A DNA stretch of 32,789 nt from a virus. Shown here in pieces: positions 15,150 through 21,859 of the stretch (positions are counted from its first letter, which is position 1; every line of letters begins with the position of its first letter). The notes under the pieces are model-generated. The model saw only the letters and a program-made list of their open reading frames with translations. It was not told the DNA's origin and did no database searches. The position numbers were made by a program, and so were the translations under genes. The DNA lies in the IMG/VR virus record IMGVR_UViG_3300020733_000803, positions 1 to 32,789 of that record. One strand, 5' to 3'.

Positions 15150-15344
15150 ATGGCTACAAACAAATATGCAGAATTCACTGCAATCGTCGAAGCAATGGAA
15201 GCAGATTTTGAAAAGTTTTATGATAAAGAAGTAGGTGCCGCAGGTACCCGTGTTCGTAAGCATTGCCAAGATTTGGCTAAGTTGTGCAAAGAAACTCGTA
15301 ACGATGTTACAGCAGTTAAAAACGCTCGTAAAGAAACCAAATAA
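15150..15344 (+). CDS. Histone H1-like Hc1-type DNA-binding protein (64 aa)
   Basis: Begins MATNKYAEFTAIVEAMEADFEKFYDKEVGAAGTRVRKHCQDLAKLCKE. The ADFEKFY-K...AAGTRVRK--QDL pattern matches the short Hc1-like histones of Bacteroidetes and related bacterial proteins, which compact DNA through a helical basic domain. It is Lys/Arg rich with no lipid or catalytic motif. It may coat viral DNA or reshape the host nucleoid. AAAGGAG precedes the ATG, and an AAGTAC/GTACTT hairpin lies in the leader (15117-15131). Membership in the family is fairly sure, the role inferred. Confidence 0.75.
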   Translation: MATNKYAEFTAIVEAMEADFEKFYDKEVGAAGTRVRKHCQDLAKLCKETRNDVTAVKNARKETK

Positions 15345-15347
15345 ATA
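15340..15347 (+). promoter_or_regulatory. T4-type late promoter box
   Basis: AATAAATA overlapping the stop of the histone-like gene. Predicted start near 15353, with TAAGGAG in the leader before the ATG at 15375. It would transcribe the secreted protein, iscU and iscA. Confidence 0.55.
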
Positions 15348-15374
15348 GTATTATACTTTTTAAGGAGCAGTATC

Positions 15375-15713
15375 ATGAAAAGTAAACTTATTATAACTTC
15401 AATATTTGCTAGTATACTGGCAATGAGTGCGCTGTTTGCTTATTCCTCAGATGCTCGAGCAGATGGTTGGCATCATGGGGGCGGACACTATGTTTACCGT
15501 CCTGGATACGGTTGGGTAGTTCCAAGTGTTATTGGTGGAGTGATTGGCTATGAGCTAGCCCGTCCTCGTCAACCCGACGTAGTTATAGTTCAACCACAGC
15601 CAGTAATGCCTCCACCAGCGGCACCAGTTTGGCCACAGCCAGCTGGCTATCATTGGGAAGCTATTCTGGATGCTGGTTGTAACTGCTATCGAACAGTGCT
15701 AGTACCCAATTGA
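15375..15713 (+). CDS. Secreted His/Pro-rich protein (112 aa)
   Basis: A clear Sec signal peptide (MKSKLIITSIFASILAMSALFAYSSDARA) precedes a mature part that begins DGWHHGGGH, then a Gly-rich membrane-like VIGGVIGYELA segment, a Pro/Val/Gln region (VIVQPQPVMPPPAAPVWPQP) and a GYHWEAILDAGCNCYRTVLVPN end. It would act in the periplasm or outer membrane. The His cluster could bind metal, which would suit its place directly before iscU, but this is only a suggestion. No enzyme motif is seen. TAAGGAG gives a good start. Confidence 0.65.
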   Translation: MKSKLIITSIFASILAMSALFAYSSDARADGWHHGGGHYVYRPGYGWVVPSVIGGVIGYELARPRQPDVVIVQPQPVMPPPAAPVWPQPAGYHWEAILDAGCNCYRTVLVPN

Positions 15714-15714
15714 A

Positions 15715-16101
15715 ATGGCATACTCAGATAAGGTCATTGACCACTATGAAAACCCGAGAAACGTTGGATCTTTTTCAAAAGATGATCCTGACATTGGTAC
15801 TGGTATGGTTGGTGCTCCTGCTTGTGGTGATGTAATGAAACTACAGATAAAGGTAGATAAAGATGGTATTATTAGAGATGCTCGTTTCAAGACATACGGA
15901 TGTGGTTCCGCAATCGCTTCTAGTTCACTCGTTACCGAGTGGGTCAAAGGAAAAACATTGGATGAAGCTATCAGTATCAAAAATAGCGACATCGCTGAAG
16001 AACTTGCTCTTCCGCCAGTAAAGATACATTGCAGTATATTGGCGGAAGATGCTATCAAGGCGGCCATAAATGATTACCGTAACAGACAAAGCCAAAACTA
16101 A
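15715..16101 (+). CDS. iscU: Fe-S cluster scaffold protein IscU (128 aa)
   Basis: IscU holds a new Fe-S cluster before transfer to target proteins. All key residues are present at the same numbers as in E. coli: C37 and D39 in APACGD, C63 in YGCGSA, LPPVK at 99-103 (the HscA chaperone recognition motif) and C106 in HCSILAEDAI. Length is the family standard, so it looks functional. It starts one base after the secreted-protein stop and overlaps iscA by 32 bases. No IscS cysteine desulfurase or HscA/HscB is in this window; host IscS, or the viral DnaK, could cooperate. Confidence 0.96.
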   Translation: MAYSDKVIDHYENPRNVGSFSKDDPDIGTGMVGAPACGDVMKLQIKVDKDGIIRDARFKTYGCGSAIASSSLVTEWVKGKTLDEAISIKNSDIAEELALPPVKIHCSILAEDAIKAAINDYRNRQSQN

Positions 16102-16396
16102 GATCAAAGCAAATCTTGCCAAGCGTGGTAAGGGTGTTGGTATCCGGGTAGGTGTAAGAACTACGGGGTGTAGCGGATTAGCCTATGTATTAGAGTACGC
16201 AGATAACCTAGACTTCGAAGTGGGCGTTACTAATTATGCCCGCGACGAATTTGCTGTATTAGTTAATGCTAAAGATGAACCTTACCTAAACGGATTAACT
16301 ATAGATTGGGTCCGCAACGGACTTAATGAAGGATTTGAGTTTATCAATCCAAACGAACGTGACCGCTGTGGGTGCGGTGAAAGTTTTAGAGTATAA
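16070..16396 (+). CDS. iscA: A-type Fe-S carrier IscA/ErpA-like (108 aa)
   Basis: Shows the three conserved cysteines of A-type carriers: C34 in TTGCSGLAYV and C100/C102 in RCGCGESF. Length and motif spacing match IscA. It receives clusters from IscU-type scaffolds or carries iron to them. Its start lies inside iscU (32-base overlap), so the two are translated together. IscA versus ErpA cannot be separated without a tree. Confidence 0.93.
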   Translation: MITVTDKAKTKIKANLAKRGKGVGIRVGVRTTGCSGLAYVLEYADNLDFEVGVTNYARDEFAVLVNAKDEPYLNGLTIDWVRNGLNEGFEFINPNERDRCGCGESFRV

Positions 16397-16406
16397 TAGG
16401 ACAGTA

Positions 16407-17459
16407 ATGAAAATATCAAAAATACCTGGACTTGGAAGATTTGGCATCTTTATAGACGACTTAGATTTTACTACAATAACTGACGAAGAATGGTTAGAAG
16501 TAGGACAACTACACTTAAAAAATCTAGTTACTATTATTAGAAACGTAAATCTTGAACCTAGAGACTATGAAAATCGAATACTTCAATGGGGATTTCCTCG
16601 AGGGTTACAATCTTTAAAATTAGCTAAAAAATATAAATCATGTGAGTTTGAAAAGATAGCAACTGAAGATTTTGTAAATGGCATTCCTGTTGACCCAGAG
16701 GATAAGAAATGGTGTCAAAATATTTCCTATGTCATTGCTAGTGAAGTTAGCGAATTTACATCTGTACTACGTGTATCTGGAATGAAAAATGAAGAAGGAA
16801 AACCATTAGGAATGTTCCAAGAAGGTGAGTTACTATGGCACAGTAACGAATCGGGTAACCTTGCATTTACCCCAGGCGTAAGTCTTTTAGCTAAAAAAGG
16901 TGTTGTTGGGTCAGCTACAGGTTTTGTTACAACAACTGATTGGTATGAATCACAGTCAGAAAGTTTTCGTAGTGAACTAGATGAAATGGTTATTCAACAT
17001 GAATTTACCCCAGGTCGAATTAATCCTGGACTTCGTGAAGATCAAGACGATATTATGTACAAAAACATGTGTCCTGAGCCAACTGAAATTCCATTGGTAA
17101 TTCAAAGTCCCCTAGGTATTAAAGGATTGCATTATTCTGTGAACACAATTAATAAAATTAAAGGAATGTCTGCTGAAGAAAGCCAAAAAATATTTAATAT
17201 TATTAATACTGGTATTTTTACAGAAGAAAACATATACGATCATTGGTATCAACAAGATAATGATTTATGTCTATTTGATAACTCAATTACGTTGCATCGT
17301 AGATTAGGCGGAATATCGGATAGATTGTGTTATCGTATTCAGCATGATTATAGTAAAATTACCCCAACAATATCTCCATACTTTCGAGAACCGTTTATCA
17401 GTGATTATAATCAAACAATAAACGGATACTATGAAGTTCAAAAAATGATAGAATCCTAG
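16407..17459 (+). CDS. 2OG-Fe(II) oxygenase-like, TauD-type (350 aa)
   Basis: The start MKISKIPGLG is chosen because AGGA sits just before it and GTATAAT precedes. The fold is TauD/TfdA-like: GELLWHSNESG (H145 at the HxD position but with Asn147 instead of Asp), and LFDNSITLHRRLGG...CYRIQHD (H297, R310) at the end. The HxN variant resembles TauD-like proteins I recall from cyanophages. If the Asn position cannot bind iron it may be halogenase-like or non-catalytic, but the true ligand may be elsewhere. The substrate is unknown. It follows iscA by 10 bases. Confidence 0.75.
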   Translation: MKISKIPGLGRFGIFIDDLDFTTITDEEWLEVGQLHLKNLVTIIRNVNLEPRDYENRILQWGFPRGLQSLKLAKKYKSCEFEKIATEDFVNGIPVDPEDKKWCQNISYVIASEVSEFTSVLRVSGMKNEEGKPLGMFQEGELLWHSNESGNLAFTPGVSLLAKKGVVGSATGFVTTTDWYESQSESFRSELDEMVIQHEFTPGRINPGLREDQDDIMYKNMCPEPTEIPLVIQSPLGIKGLHYSVNTINKIKGMSAEESQKIFNIINTGIFTEENIYDHWYQQDNDLCLFDNSITLHRRLGGISDRLCYRIQHDYSKITPTISPYFREPFISDYNQTINGYYEVQKMIES

Positions 17460-17488
17460 TTGACTATTTCCAAAAGTGATGCTATACT
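17460..17488 (+). promoter_or_regulatory. sigma70-type promoter (TTGACT-N17-TATACT)
   Basis: -35 TTGACT (17460-17465), exactly 17 bases, -10 TATACT (17483-17488) with an extended TGC just before. This is a host-polymerase promoter, unlike the late boxes elsewhere, so the next gene is likely expressed early. TTTTGGAG lies in the leader. Confidence 0.75.
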
Positions 17489-17525
17489 ATTAGCATTGTT
17501 ATAACTTTTGGAGATTATTTTGACT

Positions 17526-17912
17526 ATGCATTTAGAAGGTCCGTGGCTTAGTACCACCGGTAAAAAGAAAGGCAAAAAGAAATTCGCTTCAGCAGAACAT
17601 GCTAGAAAGGCTAGAGAATTGGACGAAAGCTGGAAAGAGCTACAGAAGAAGTGGGGCATCGAAGCAGAAGAAAAGAAACGCAACCGTGCCCTATCATCGG
17701 AAATTTGGAAACCAGATAACAAGCCCTACAGCCGATATGGCACAGATGTAAAGCATCCAAGTTTACCATTTACTGGTGGCCCTTGCACTGTACCTACACC
17801 AAAAGTCTACACAGGCACCAAGGTAAAAGGCATAGCAACCATGCATAAAAGCAACGCAGTGCCAGTTTTTAGTGATGAAGAGGCAGTAGATATCTCCAAA
17901 ATGCGGAGATAA
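17526..17912 (+). CDS. Conserved phage hypothetical, Lys-rich (128 aa)
   Basis: Begins MHLEGPWLSTTGKKKGKKKF and contains SAEHARKARELDESWKELQKKWGIEAEEKKRNRAL, then a Pro-rich linker and a conserved C-terminal HKSNAVPVFSDEEAVDISKMRR. I recognise both ends from a protein family found in many unrelated phages, without known function. The start could also be a TTG at 17520, which is better spaced from GGAG. It stands directly behind a sigma70 promoter, so it may be an early gene. A nucleic-acid-binding role would fit the basic head region but is inference. Confidence 0.75.
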   Translation: MHLEGPWLSTTGKKKGKKKFASAEHARKARELDESWKELQKKWGIEAEEKKRNRALSSEIWKPDNKPYSRYGTDVKHPSLPFTGGPCTVPTPKVYTGTKVKGIATMHKSNAVPVFSDEEAVDISKMRR

Positions 17913-17915
17913 ATA
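17908..17915 (+). promoter_or_regulatory. T4-type late promoter box
   Basis: GATAAATA overlapping the ATG at 17915. Predicted start near 17921 lies after that ATG, which supports the downstream start at 18083. The leader (17921-18082, about 160 bases) holds a TTGTCC/GGACAA hairpin (17969-17994) and two AAGGAGA sites. Confidence 0.55.
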
Positions 17916-18082
17916 TGCCTGTTTATAATAATAGTATTTTACTGACAGATACAGAGGATAACTATATATTGTCCCCTAAGGGTTTAGAGGACAAAACGGC
18001 TAACTTAAGGAGAAATAGAAACAGCCAAACATTAACCAATGACGGTACTAGCGATACCTCATCCAGCGTAAAGGAGACAAAA

Positions 18083-18613
18083 ATGATACGCATTATCAAA
18101 ATAGTTTTAAACTGTTTAGTTTTACTAGCAGTAATCGCAGTAGCACAAACAGCAGTAGCAAATAAGTTTCAACAATTGAAACAGGCTCGCGAAACAGCAA
18201 GCCCAATTACAGCACAAATGAGACAAGCCCAATTAGATTGTCTAGCTCGTAATATCTACCATGAAGCAGGCAGTGAGCCTTTTGAAGGCAAAGTAGCTGT
18301 CGCACAAGTTACAATCAATCGTTCAGAAAGCGGAGAATTTCCAAGCGATATCTGTAAGGTTGTATATCAAAAGAACATAGTGTACGAAAAAGTCATGTGC
18401 CAATTTAGTTGGTACTGCCAAAGTCCCAGTGCTATGAAGCCAATGAATGGACCAATGTATACAGAAAGCATGGAAGTAGCCAAAAAAGTGCTACTAGAAG
18501 GATTCCGTTTACCGGACCTAAAGAAAGCCCTATATTTCCATGGGGATTATGTGCAACCAGGGTGGAATAAAAAACCAGTAGCTAAAATTGGCCACCATAT
18601 CTTTTATAATTAA
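18083..18613 (+). CDS. Membrane-anchored cell wall hydrolase, SleB/CwlJ type (176 aa)
   Basis: Family members cut peptidoglycan; the catalytic Glu is E61 in ARNIYHEAGSEPFEGKVAVAQV, followed by INRSESGEFPSDIC and the CQFSWYC region, as in SleB-type domains. An N-terminal membrane segment (IIKIVLNCLVLLAVIAVAQTAVA) may be a signal-anchor. The start MIRIIK was chosen for AAAGGAGA just upstream; the frame is also open back to an ATG at 17915. As a candidate endolysin it could leave the cytoplasm by its own signal. A small membrane protein follows, possibly a holin. Confidence 0.85.
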   Translation: MIRIIKIVLNCLVLLAVIAVAQTAVANKFQQLKQARETASPITAQMRQAQLDCLARNIYHEAGSEPFEGKVAVAQVTINRSESGEFPSDICKVVYQKNIVYEKVMCQFSWYCQSPSAMKPMNGPMYTESMEVAKKVLLEGFRLPDLKKALYFHGDYVQPGWNKKPVAKIGHHIFYN

Positions 18614-18621
18614 GGATCAAT

Positions 18622-18975
18622 ATGAACGCAAGTACACGACTTTTTATGACCAATCTTAAAATTAGACTGCACAACTTTTTTGACTTAGATTTATTGGTTA
18701 AAAATATTAAAGAACATGCTCCGCATGCGAGTGCAGAAACAATGGGCTGGGTAGCAGTAATTCTGCTACATTTGGCCACAATTCCTACCCTACTAGCAGT
18801 ACTAACAGGGCTAACTGAAAAAATGCCCCCAGTAGATTTAGTACTATTTGCATGGTCTGGATTGTTTTGTTTCTTCATCAAAGCCGCAATTCAAAAGGAT
18901 TTTTTAAATATTGTAACAATCGGGTTTGGATTCTTTGTACAGGCCGGGCTAATGTCTATGATCATCTTTAAATAA
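18622..18975 (+). CDS. Small membrane protein (117 aa)
   Basis: Three probable transmembrane helices: WVAVILLHLATIPTLLAVL, VDLVLFAWSGLFCFFIK and IVTIGFGFFVQAGLMSMII, after a cytoplasmic basic N-terminus. AAGGAT precedes the ATG, eight bases after the hydrolase gene. Size, three spans and position next to a cell wall hydrolase make a holin plausible, but similar small membrane proteins of T4-like cyanophages have no known role. Not assigned further. Confidence 0.65.
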   Translation: MNASTRLFMTNLKIRLHNFFDLDLLVKNIKEHAPHASAETMGWVAVILLHLATIPTLLAVLTGLTEKMPPVDLVLFAWSGLFCFFIKAAIQKDFLNIVTIGFGFFVQAGLMSMIIFK

Positions 18976-18991
18976 CCAATAAGGTTGCAAA

Positions 18992-19033
18992 GTAAATTAC
19001 CCTGTTTTATAATCTACGAATAGGGTGATTTAC
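18992..19033 (+). promoter_or_regulatory. 12-bp stem-loop before a structural gene
   Basis: GTAAATTACCCT (18992-19003) pairs with AGGGTGATTTAC (19022-19033) with a single G-T wobble. No T-run follows, but the late promoter comes directly after, so it may end the upstream transcript or mark a processing site. Confidence 0.55.
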
Positions 19034-19034
19034 T

Positions 19035-19042
19035 GATAAATA
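19035..19042 (+). promoter_or_regulatory. T4-type late promoter box
   Basis: GATAAATA, predicted start near 19048, with TAAGGAG in the leader before the ATG at 19068. Confidence 0.65.
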
Positions 19043-19067
19043 TCTTATAACTAAGGAGTAGGCAATT

Positions 19068-19775
19068 ATGGCCGGATCAGGATACAATCAAGACAGTAAT
19101 CAAATTACGCCAGTAATCTATCGTGTAGGTGTAGATACTAGCAATTCAACAAACTACCCAGTAGCTACGGGTAATACAGCAAGTGGCGCACTTTGGCCAT
19201 ATGACTGGAACAACACAGTTTATACAAACGTAACCACTTTATCAGCCGCACAGGCTCTAGTACTTGCCCAAGGTAATGTACGTTGGGATCGAGTAGTAGA
19301 AAGTTTGGCAAGTATTGCAGATTGCCGTATTGAAAGTGTAAACATTACGGCTAACAATGGTAGCGGACTAGCCACTGATGCTACTAATCAGCCAACCGCA
19401 GTAAACTTTACAGTAGTTTTCGATCGTGATGCTCCGATCGTTGGCAACTGGAACGCTTACCTAAAATCAATCGGTAACAGTTCTAGTGGAACATATACAA
19501 ACAATGACGGTAGTACTGGCACAGCGTATGTTGGTGTCGGTGGTACTGCTATTACAACAACAGCATTGGCAATTCGTGATATCGTAACAAACGCTATTCA
19601 AACTGGTGGATCAGCAGGATACAAACGCTCATATCGTGTTTATAATCCTGTAACTGCAAGTGACAGTCAGCAGGTAGTTACTATCACTTACCCAAACAGC
19701 ACTGCCGCAACTATATTCGGTACAGTTTCTTGTTCCGCTATTGCGCAGACTTCATTAACTGGCACTCCGCTATAA
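19068..19775 (+). CDS. Probable virion structural protein (235 aa)
   Basis: Rich in Thr, Asn, Ser, Ala and Gly, with alternating beta pattern and almost no charge clusters; starts MAGSGYNQDSNQITPVIYRVG. The composition and strong Shine-Dalgarno under its own late promoter suit an abundant tail or baseplate-associated protein. The C-terminal SYRVYNPVTASDSQQVVTITYPN block looks like a beta-sandwich. I do not recognise a family with a known position in the virion. Confidence 0.6.
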   Translation: MAGSGYNQDSNQITPVIYRVGVDTSNSTNYPVATGNTASGALWPYDWNNTVYTNVTTLSAAQALVLAQGNVRWDRVVESLASIADCRIESVNITANNGSGLATDATNQPTAVNFTVVFDRDAPIVGNWNAYLKSIGNSSSGTYTNNDGSTGTAYVGVGGTAITTTALAIRDIVTNAIQTGGSAGYKRSYRVYNPVTASDSQQVVTITYPNSTAATIFGTVSCSAIAQTSLTGTPL

Positions 19776-19793
19776 CATAGAAAACGCTACTGG

Positions 19794-20972
19794 ATGATAT
19801 TAGCTTACCTACTCCTACTCACCGGTCTAACAATATCAGCAGTAGCAATCTACTACTCCGTAGTAGGGCTAACTGCAATCTTTAGTGCCGCGGCAATTCC
19901 TATTATCATAATGGGCTCAGCTTTAGAAGTTGGCAAACTTGTCTGCGCCTCTTGGCTAAAAGCCAACTGGGAACGTGCTCCACGTTTCATGAGATACTAC
20001 ATGACCATTGCGGTTGTAGTACTAATGCTCATTACCTCAATGGGTATTTTTGGATTCCTTTCGAAAGCACATAATGACCAAAACCTTGTATCGGGCGACG
20101 TTCAAAGCAAAATCGCTATTTTTGATGAAAAGATCAAAACTGCCAAAGAGAATATCGAAGCTGACCGCAAGCAACTTAAACAGATGGATGAAGCGGTGGA
20201 CCAAATCATGGGTCGCTCGTCAGATGAAAAAGGTGCCGACAAAGCCAACGCTGTACGTAAGAGTCAGCAGAAGGACAGGGTTTCGCTTGCCAAAGACATT
20301 GAAACCCAGCAGAAACTTATTGCTAGTCTTAACGACGAAGCGGCTCCAGTACGTGCAGAAGTACGTAAGGTCGAAGCCGAAGTTGGCCCAATTAAGTATA
20401 TCGCTGCCTTTATCTATGGAACAACTCCAGATGAATCAATGCTCGAACGAGCAGTTACCTGGATCATTATCTTAATCGTTATTGTATTCGATCCGTTAGC
20501 TGTTATCATGTTACTAGCTAGTCAAATGACATTTGGTTGGAGCAAAGAACAAAAAGCAGATACCCCCGATCCTTATCTAGCAGATGTCGGCGAAAAACCA
20601 ACACTAGAAGAAATAAAAGAAGATCCACTACCGGCCCCTCCGATGGATGTAGGTGTCACTGAAGTAGAACTACTAAAAGATTTAGAACCACTACCTCCCT
20701 TGTTTCCAGATCCAAAAACTGTTGAAGAACCCAGCGTTCCAATGACTGAAGAAAGCGAATTGGAAAAATGGAATAGAATGATTGAAGAAGCAGAGAAGGA
20801 AGTACTTGCCCAACAGTCTACAGTAGAAGAACGAGTAGCTAAAGGCGAAAGCTATATTAACAATGAAGGCCAAGAAATATCGGCTATCGATTTGCCAGTA
20901 GACGAATCAAAAAAAAAGACTTACATGATCAAGGACGAACAGGGACAGACGCAGATAGTGAACAAGCAATAG
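19794..20972 (+). CDS. Coiled-coil inner-membrane protein of T4-like phages (392 aa)
   Basis: N-terminal transmembrane helices (MILAYLLLLTGLTISAVAIYYSVVG, an Ile/Met-rich span near 30-50, and VVVLMLITSMGIFGFLSKAH near 75-95), a long coiled coil (about 103-200), the conserved EVRKVEAEVGPIKYIAAFIYG, another membrane segment (WIIILIVIVFDPLAVIMLLASQM) and an acidic Pro-rich tail. The pattern matches a protein I recall from cyanophages and pelagiphages, of unknown role. The zero-frame ends at a TAG at 20970. A run of nine A at 20909-20917 gives A AAA AAG, after which a start-codon-less ORF continues in the -1 frame, so a 486-aa product is possible. Confidence 0.8.
   Translation: MILAYLLLLTGLTISAVAIYYSVVGLTAIFSAAAIPIIIMGSALEVGKLVCASWLKANWERAPRFMRYYMTIAVVVLMLITSMGIFGFLSKAHNDQNLVSGDVQSKIAIFDEKIKTAKENIEADRKQLKQMDEAVDQIMGRSSDEKGADKANAVRKSQQKDRVSLAKDIETQQKLIASLNDEAAPVRAEVRKVEAEVGPIKYIAAFIYGTTPDESMLERAVTWIIILIVIVFDPLAVIMLLASQMTFGWSKEQKADTPDPYLADVGEKPTLEEIKEDPLPAPPMDVGVTEVELLKDLEPLPPLFPDPKTVEEPSVPMTEESELEKWNRMIEEAEKEVLAQQSTVEERVAKGESYINNEGQEISAIDLPVDESKKKTYMIKDEQGQTQIVNKQ
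20909..20918 (+). promoter_or_regulatory. Candidate -1 frameshift slippery site (A9-G)
   Basis: Nine A then G, read in zero frame as TCA AAA AAA AAG, contains the heptamer A AAA AAG in the correct phase, the slip sequence used by E. coli dnaX. A -1 shift here leads into the ORF 20918-21253. No clear pseudoknot or upstream Shine-Dalgarno was seen. Confidence 0.5.
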
Positions 20973-21253
20973 GCTACGTACAAAACCAAGAACAAGGCAC
21001 TAGCAGTATTTGGAGAAGGGTAGTTGGCATAAATGCTATAGATCAACTTTATAAAGAATATTCAGATCACCAGTTTGAAGATTTCATAGTTGATCGTACA
21101 ACAGAACCAGAGCTTGCTGACTTTGTAGAAGAAACTCGAAAACATGGTCCTAGATTTAGTGATTATCCAATAGAAAAAATAGAATACTTTGAAGAGCGTA
21201 TACATGAACTTAGGAAAAATAACTTTAATAACTCCACCGGACAAACTGTTTAA
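20918..21253 (+). CDS. -1 frame extension of the coiled-coil membrane protein (111 codons)
   Basis: The -1 frame is open from the slip site to TAA at 21251-21253 and contains no ATG, GTG, TTG or CTG codon, so it cannot start on its own. The encoded stretch looks like real protein: GYVQNQEQGTSSIWRRVVG, IDQLYKEYSDHQFEDFIVDR and FSDYPIEKIEYFEERIHELR. It overlaps the zero-frame end by 55 bases and the next gene by 50. The simplest reading is a C-terminal extension made by programmed frameshifting. An assembly error in the A-run, or an indel nearer 20970, would give the same picture. Confidence 0.6.
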   Translation, partial: DLHDQGRTGTDADSEQAIGYVQNQEQGTSSIWRRVVGINAIDQLYKEYSDHQFEDFIVDRTTEPELADFVEETRKHGPRFSDYPIEKIEYFEERIHELRKNNFNNSTGQTV

Positions 21254-21611
21254 TTTAACTCTAAGTTATCTAATAGTTAAGCCGAGTATTTTAATTAAAG
21301 AACAATTTCAAACAATACTCAGCAAAAGTATTGACGACATAAATGTTTTTATTTTTGATGAAAATGAAACAGATATAAGTTGGTTATTGAGTGTAGCACA
21401 ACAGGTTGATTGCATAATAATCGATGTTGATAACTGTGATCCAATGACTCGAAAATTTGTTACTTTTTTATTGGCTCAACCAAATACCTACTATATAACT
21501 AACGATGAGACAACACCTTATAATCTTATTAGTAAAAATAGAATTTATGATCTAAGCCAAATTGTTCAACAACTAGAGGACCAAGAGGAAGATGACGATA
21601 TACAAGAGTAA
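21204..21611 (+). CDS. Conserved T4-like phage hypothetical (135 aa)
   Basis: Starts MNLGKITLITPPDKLFN; the ATG at 21204 is preferred over a TTG at 21189. The pattern GKITLITPPD, INVFIFDENETDISWLL, CIIIDVDN and PNTYYITNDE matches a hypothetical family of T4-like cyanophages known to me, probably an alpha/beta receiver-like fold. An acidic tail (EDQEEDDDIQE) ends the protein. The function is unknown. It overlaps the frameshift ORF and the bS21 gene at its two ends, so it lies within a tightly packed operon. Confidence 0.75.
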   Translation: MNLGKITLITPPDKLFNLTLSYLIVKPSILIKEQFQTILSKSIDDINVFIFDENETDISWLLSVAQQVDCIIIDVDNCDPMTRKFVTFLLAQPNTYYITNDETTPYNLISKNRIYDLSQIVQQLEDQEEDDDIQE

Positions 21612-21828
21612 GAAAGGAACAGGGGTAACTGTAAAGGAAGGCGAGAATATCAATCAAGCCTTGCGCCGCTTCAAACGAAAGATTGAAGACAGTAAACTTT
21701 TGGACGACTTACGTAAAAAAGAGTTTTACGAAAAACCAACCAGTATTCGTAAACGCCAAAAAGGTGCTGCCAAAGCACGTTGGCGTAAGAAGCTCGAAAA
21801 AGAGCAACTGCCTAAAAAAATGTATTGA
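21592..21828 (+). CDS. rpsU: Ribosomal protein bS21 (78 aa)
   Basis: bS21 is a small 30S subunit protein near the anti-Shine-Dalgarno region that affects mRNA start selection. The core V.EGENINQALRRFKRKIEDSKLLDDLRKKEFYEKPTSIRKRQK matches the bS21 family closely, including the ALRRFKR and REFYEKPT.RKR motifs, and the C-terminus is basic. Length is normal. Viruses of aquatic bacteria, such as pelagiphage HTVC008M, are known to carry bS21. GAGGAAG before the ATG, overlapping the upstream gene by 20 bases. It may replace host bS21 to favour viral mRNAs. Confidence 0.95.
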   Translation: MTIYKSKKGTGVTVKEGENINQALRRFKRKIEDSKLLDDLRKKEFYEKPTSIRKRQKGAAKARWRKKLEKEQLPKKMY

Positions 21829-21853
21829 CAGATCGATCTAGATCTGCTATAAT
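21825..21853 (+). promoter_or_regulatory. Consensus sigma70 promoter with internal dyad
   Basis: TTGACA (21825-21830), 17 bases, TATAAT (21848-21853) with TGC directly before: a perfect extended promoter. The spacer holds CAGATC and GATCTG arms separated by six bases, a likely operator. The ATG of the next gene (21860) coincides with the predicted transcription start. Confidence 0.9.
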
Positions 21854-21859
21854 GTTTGT

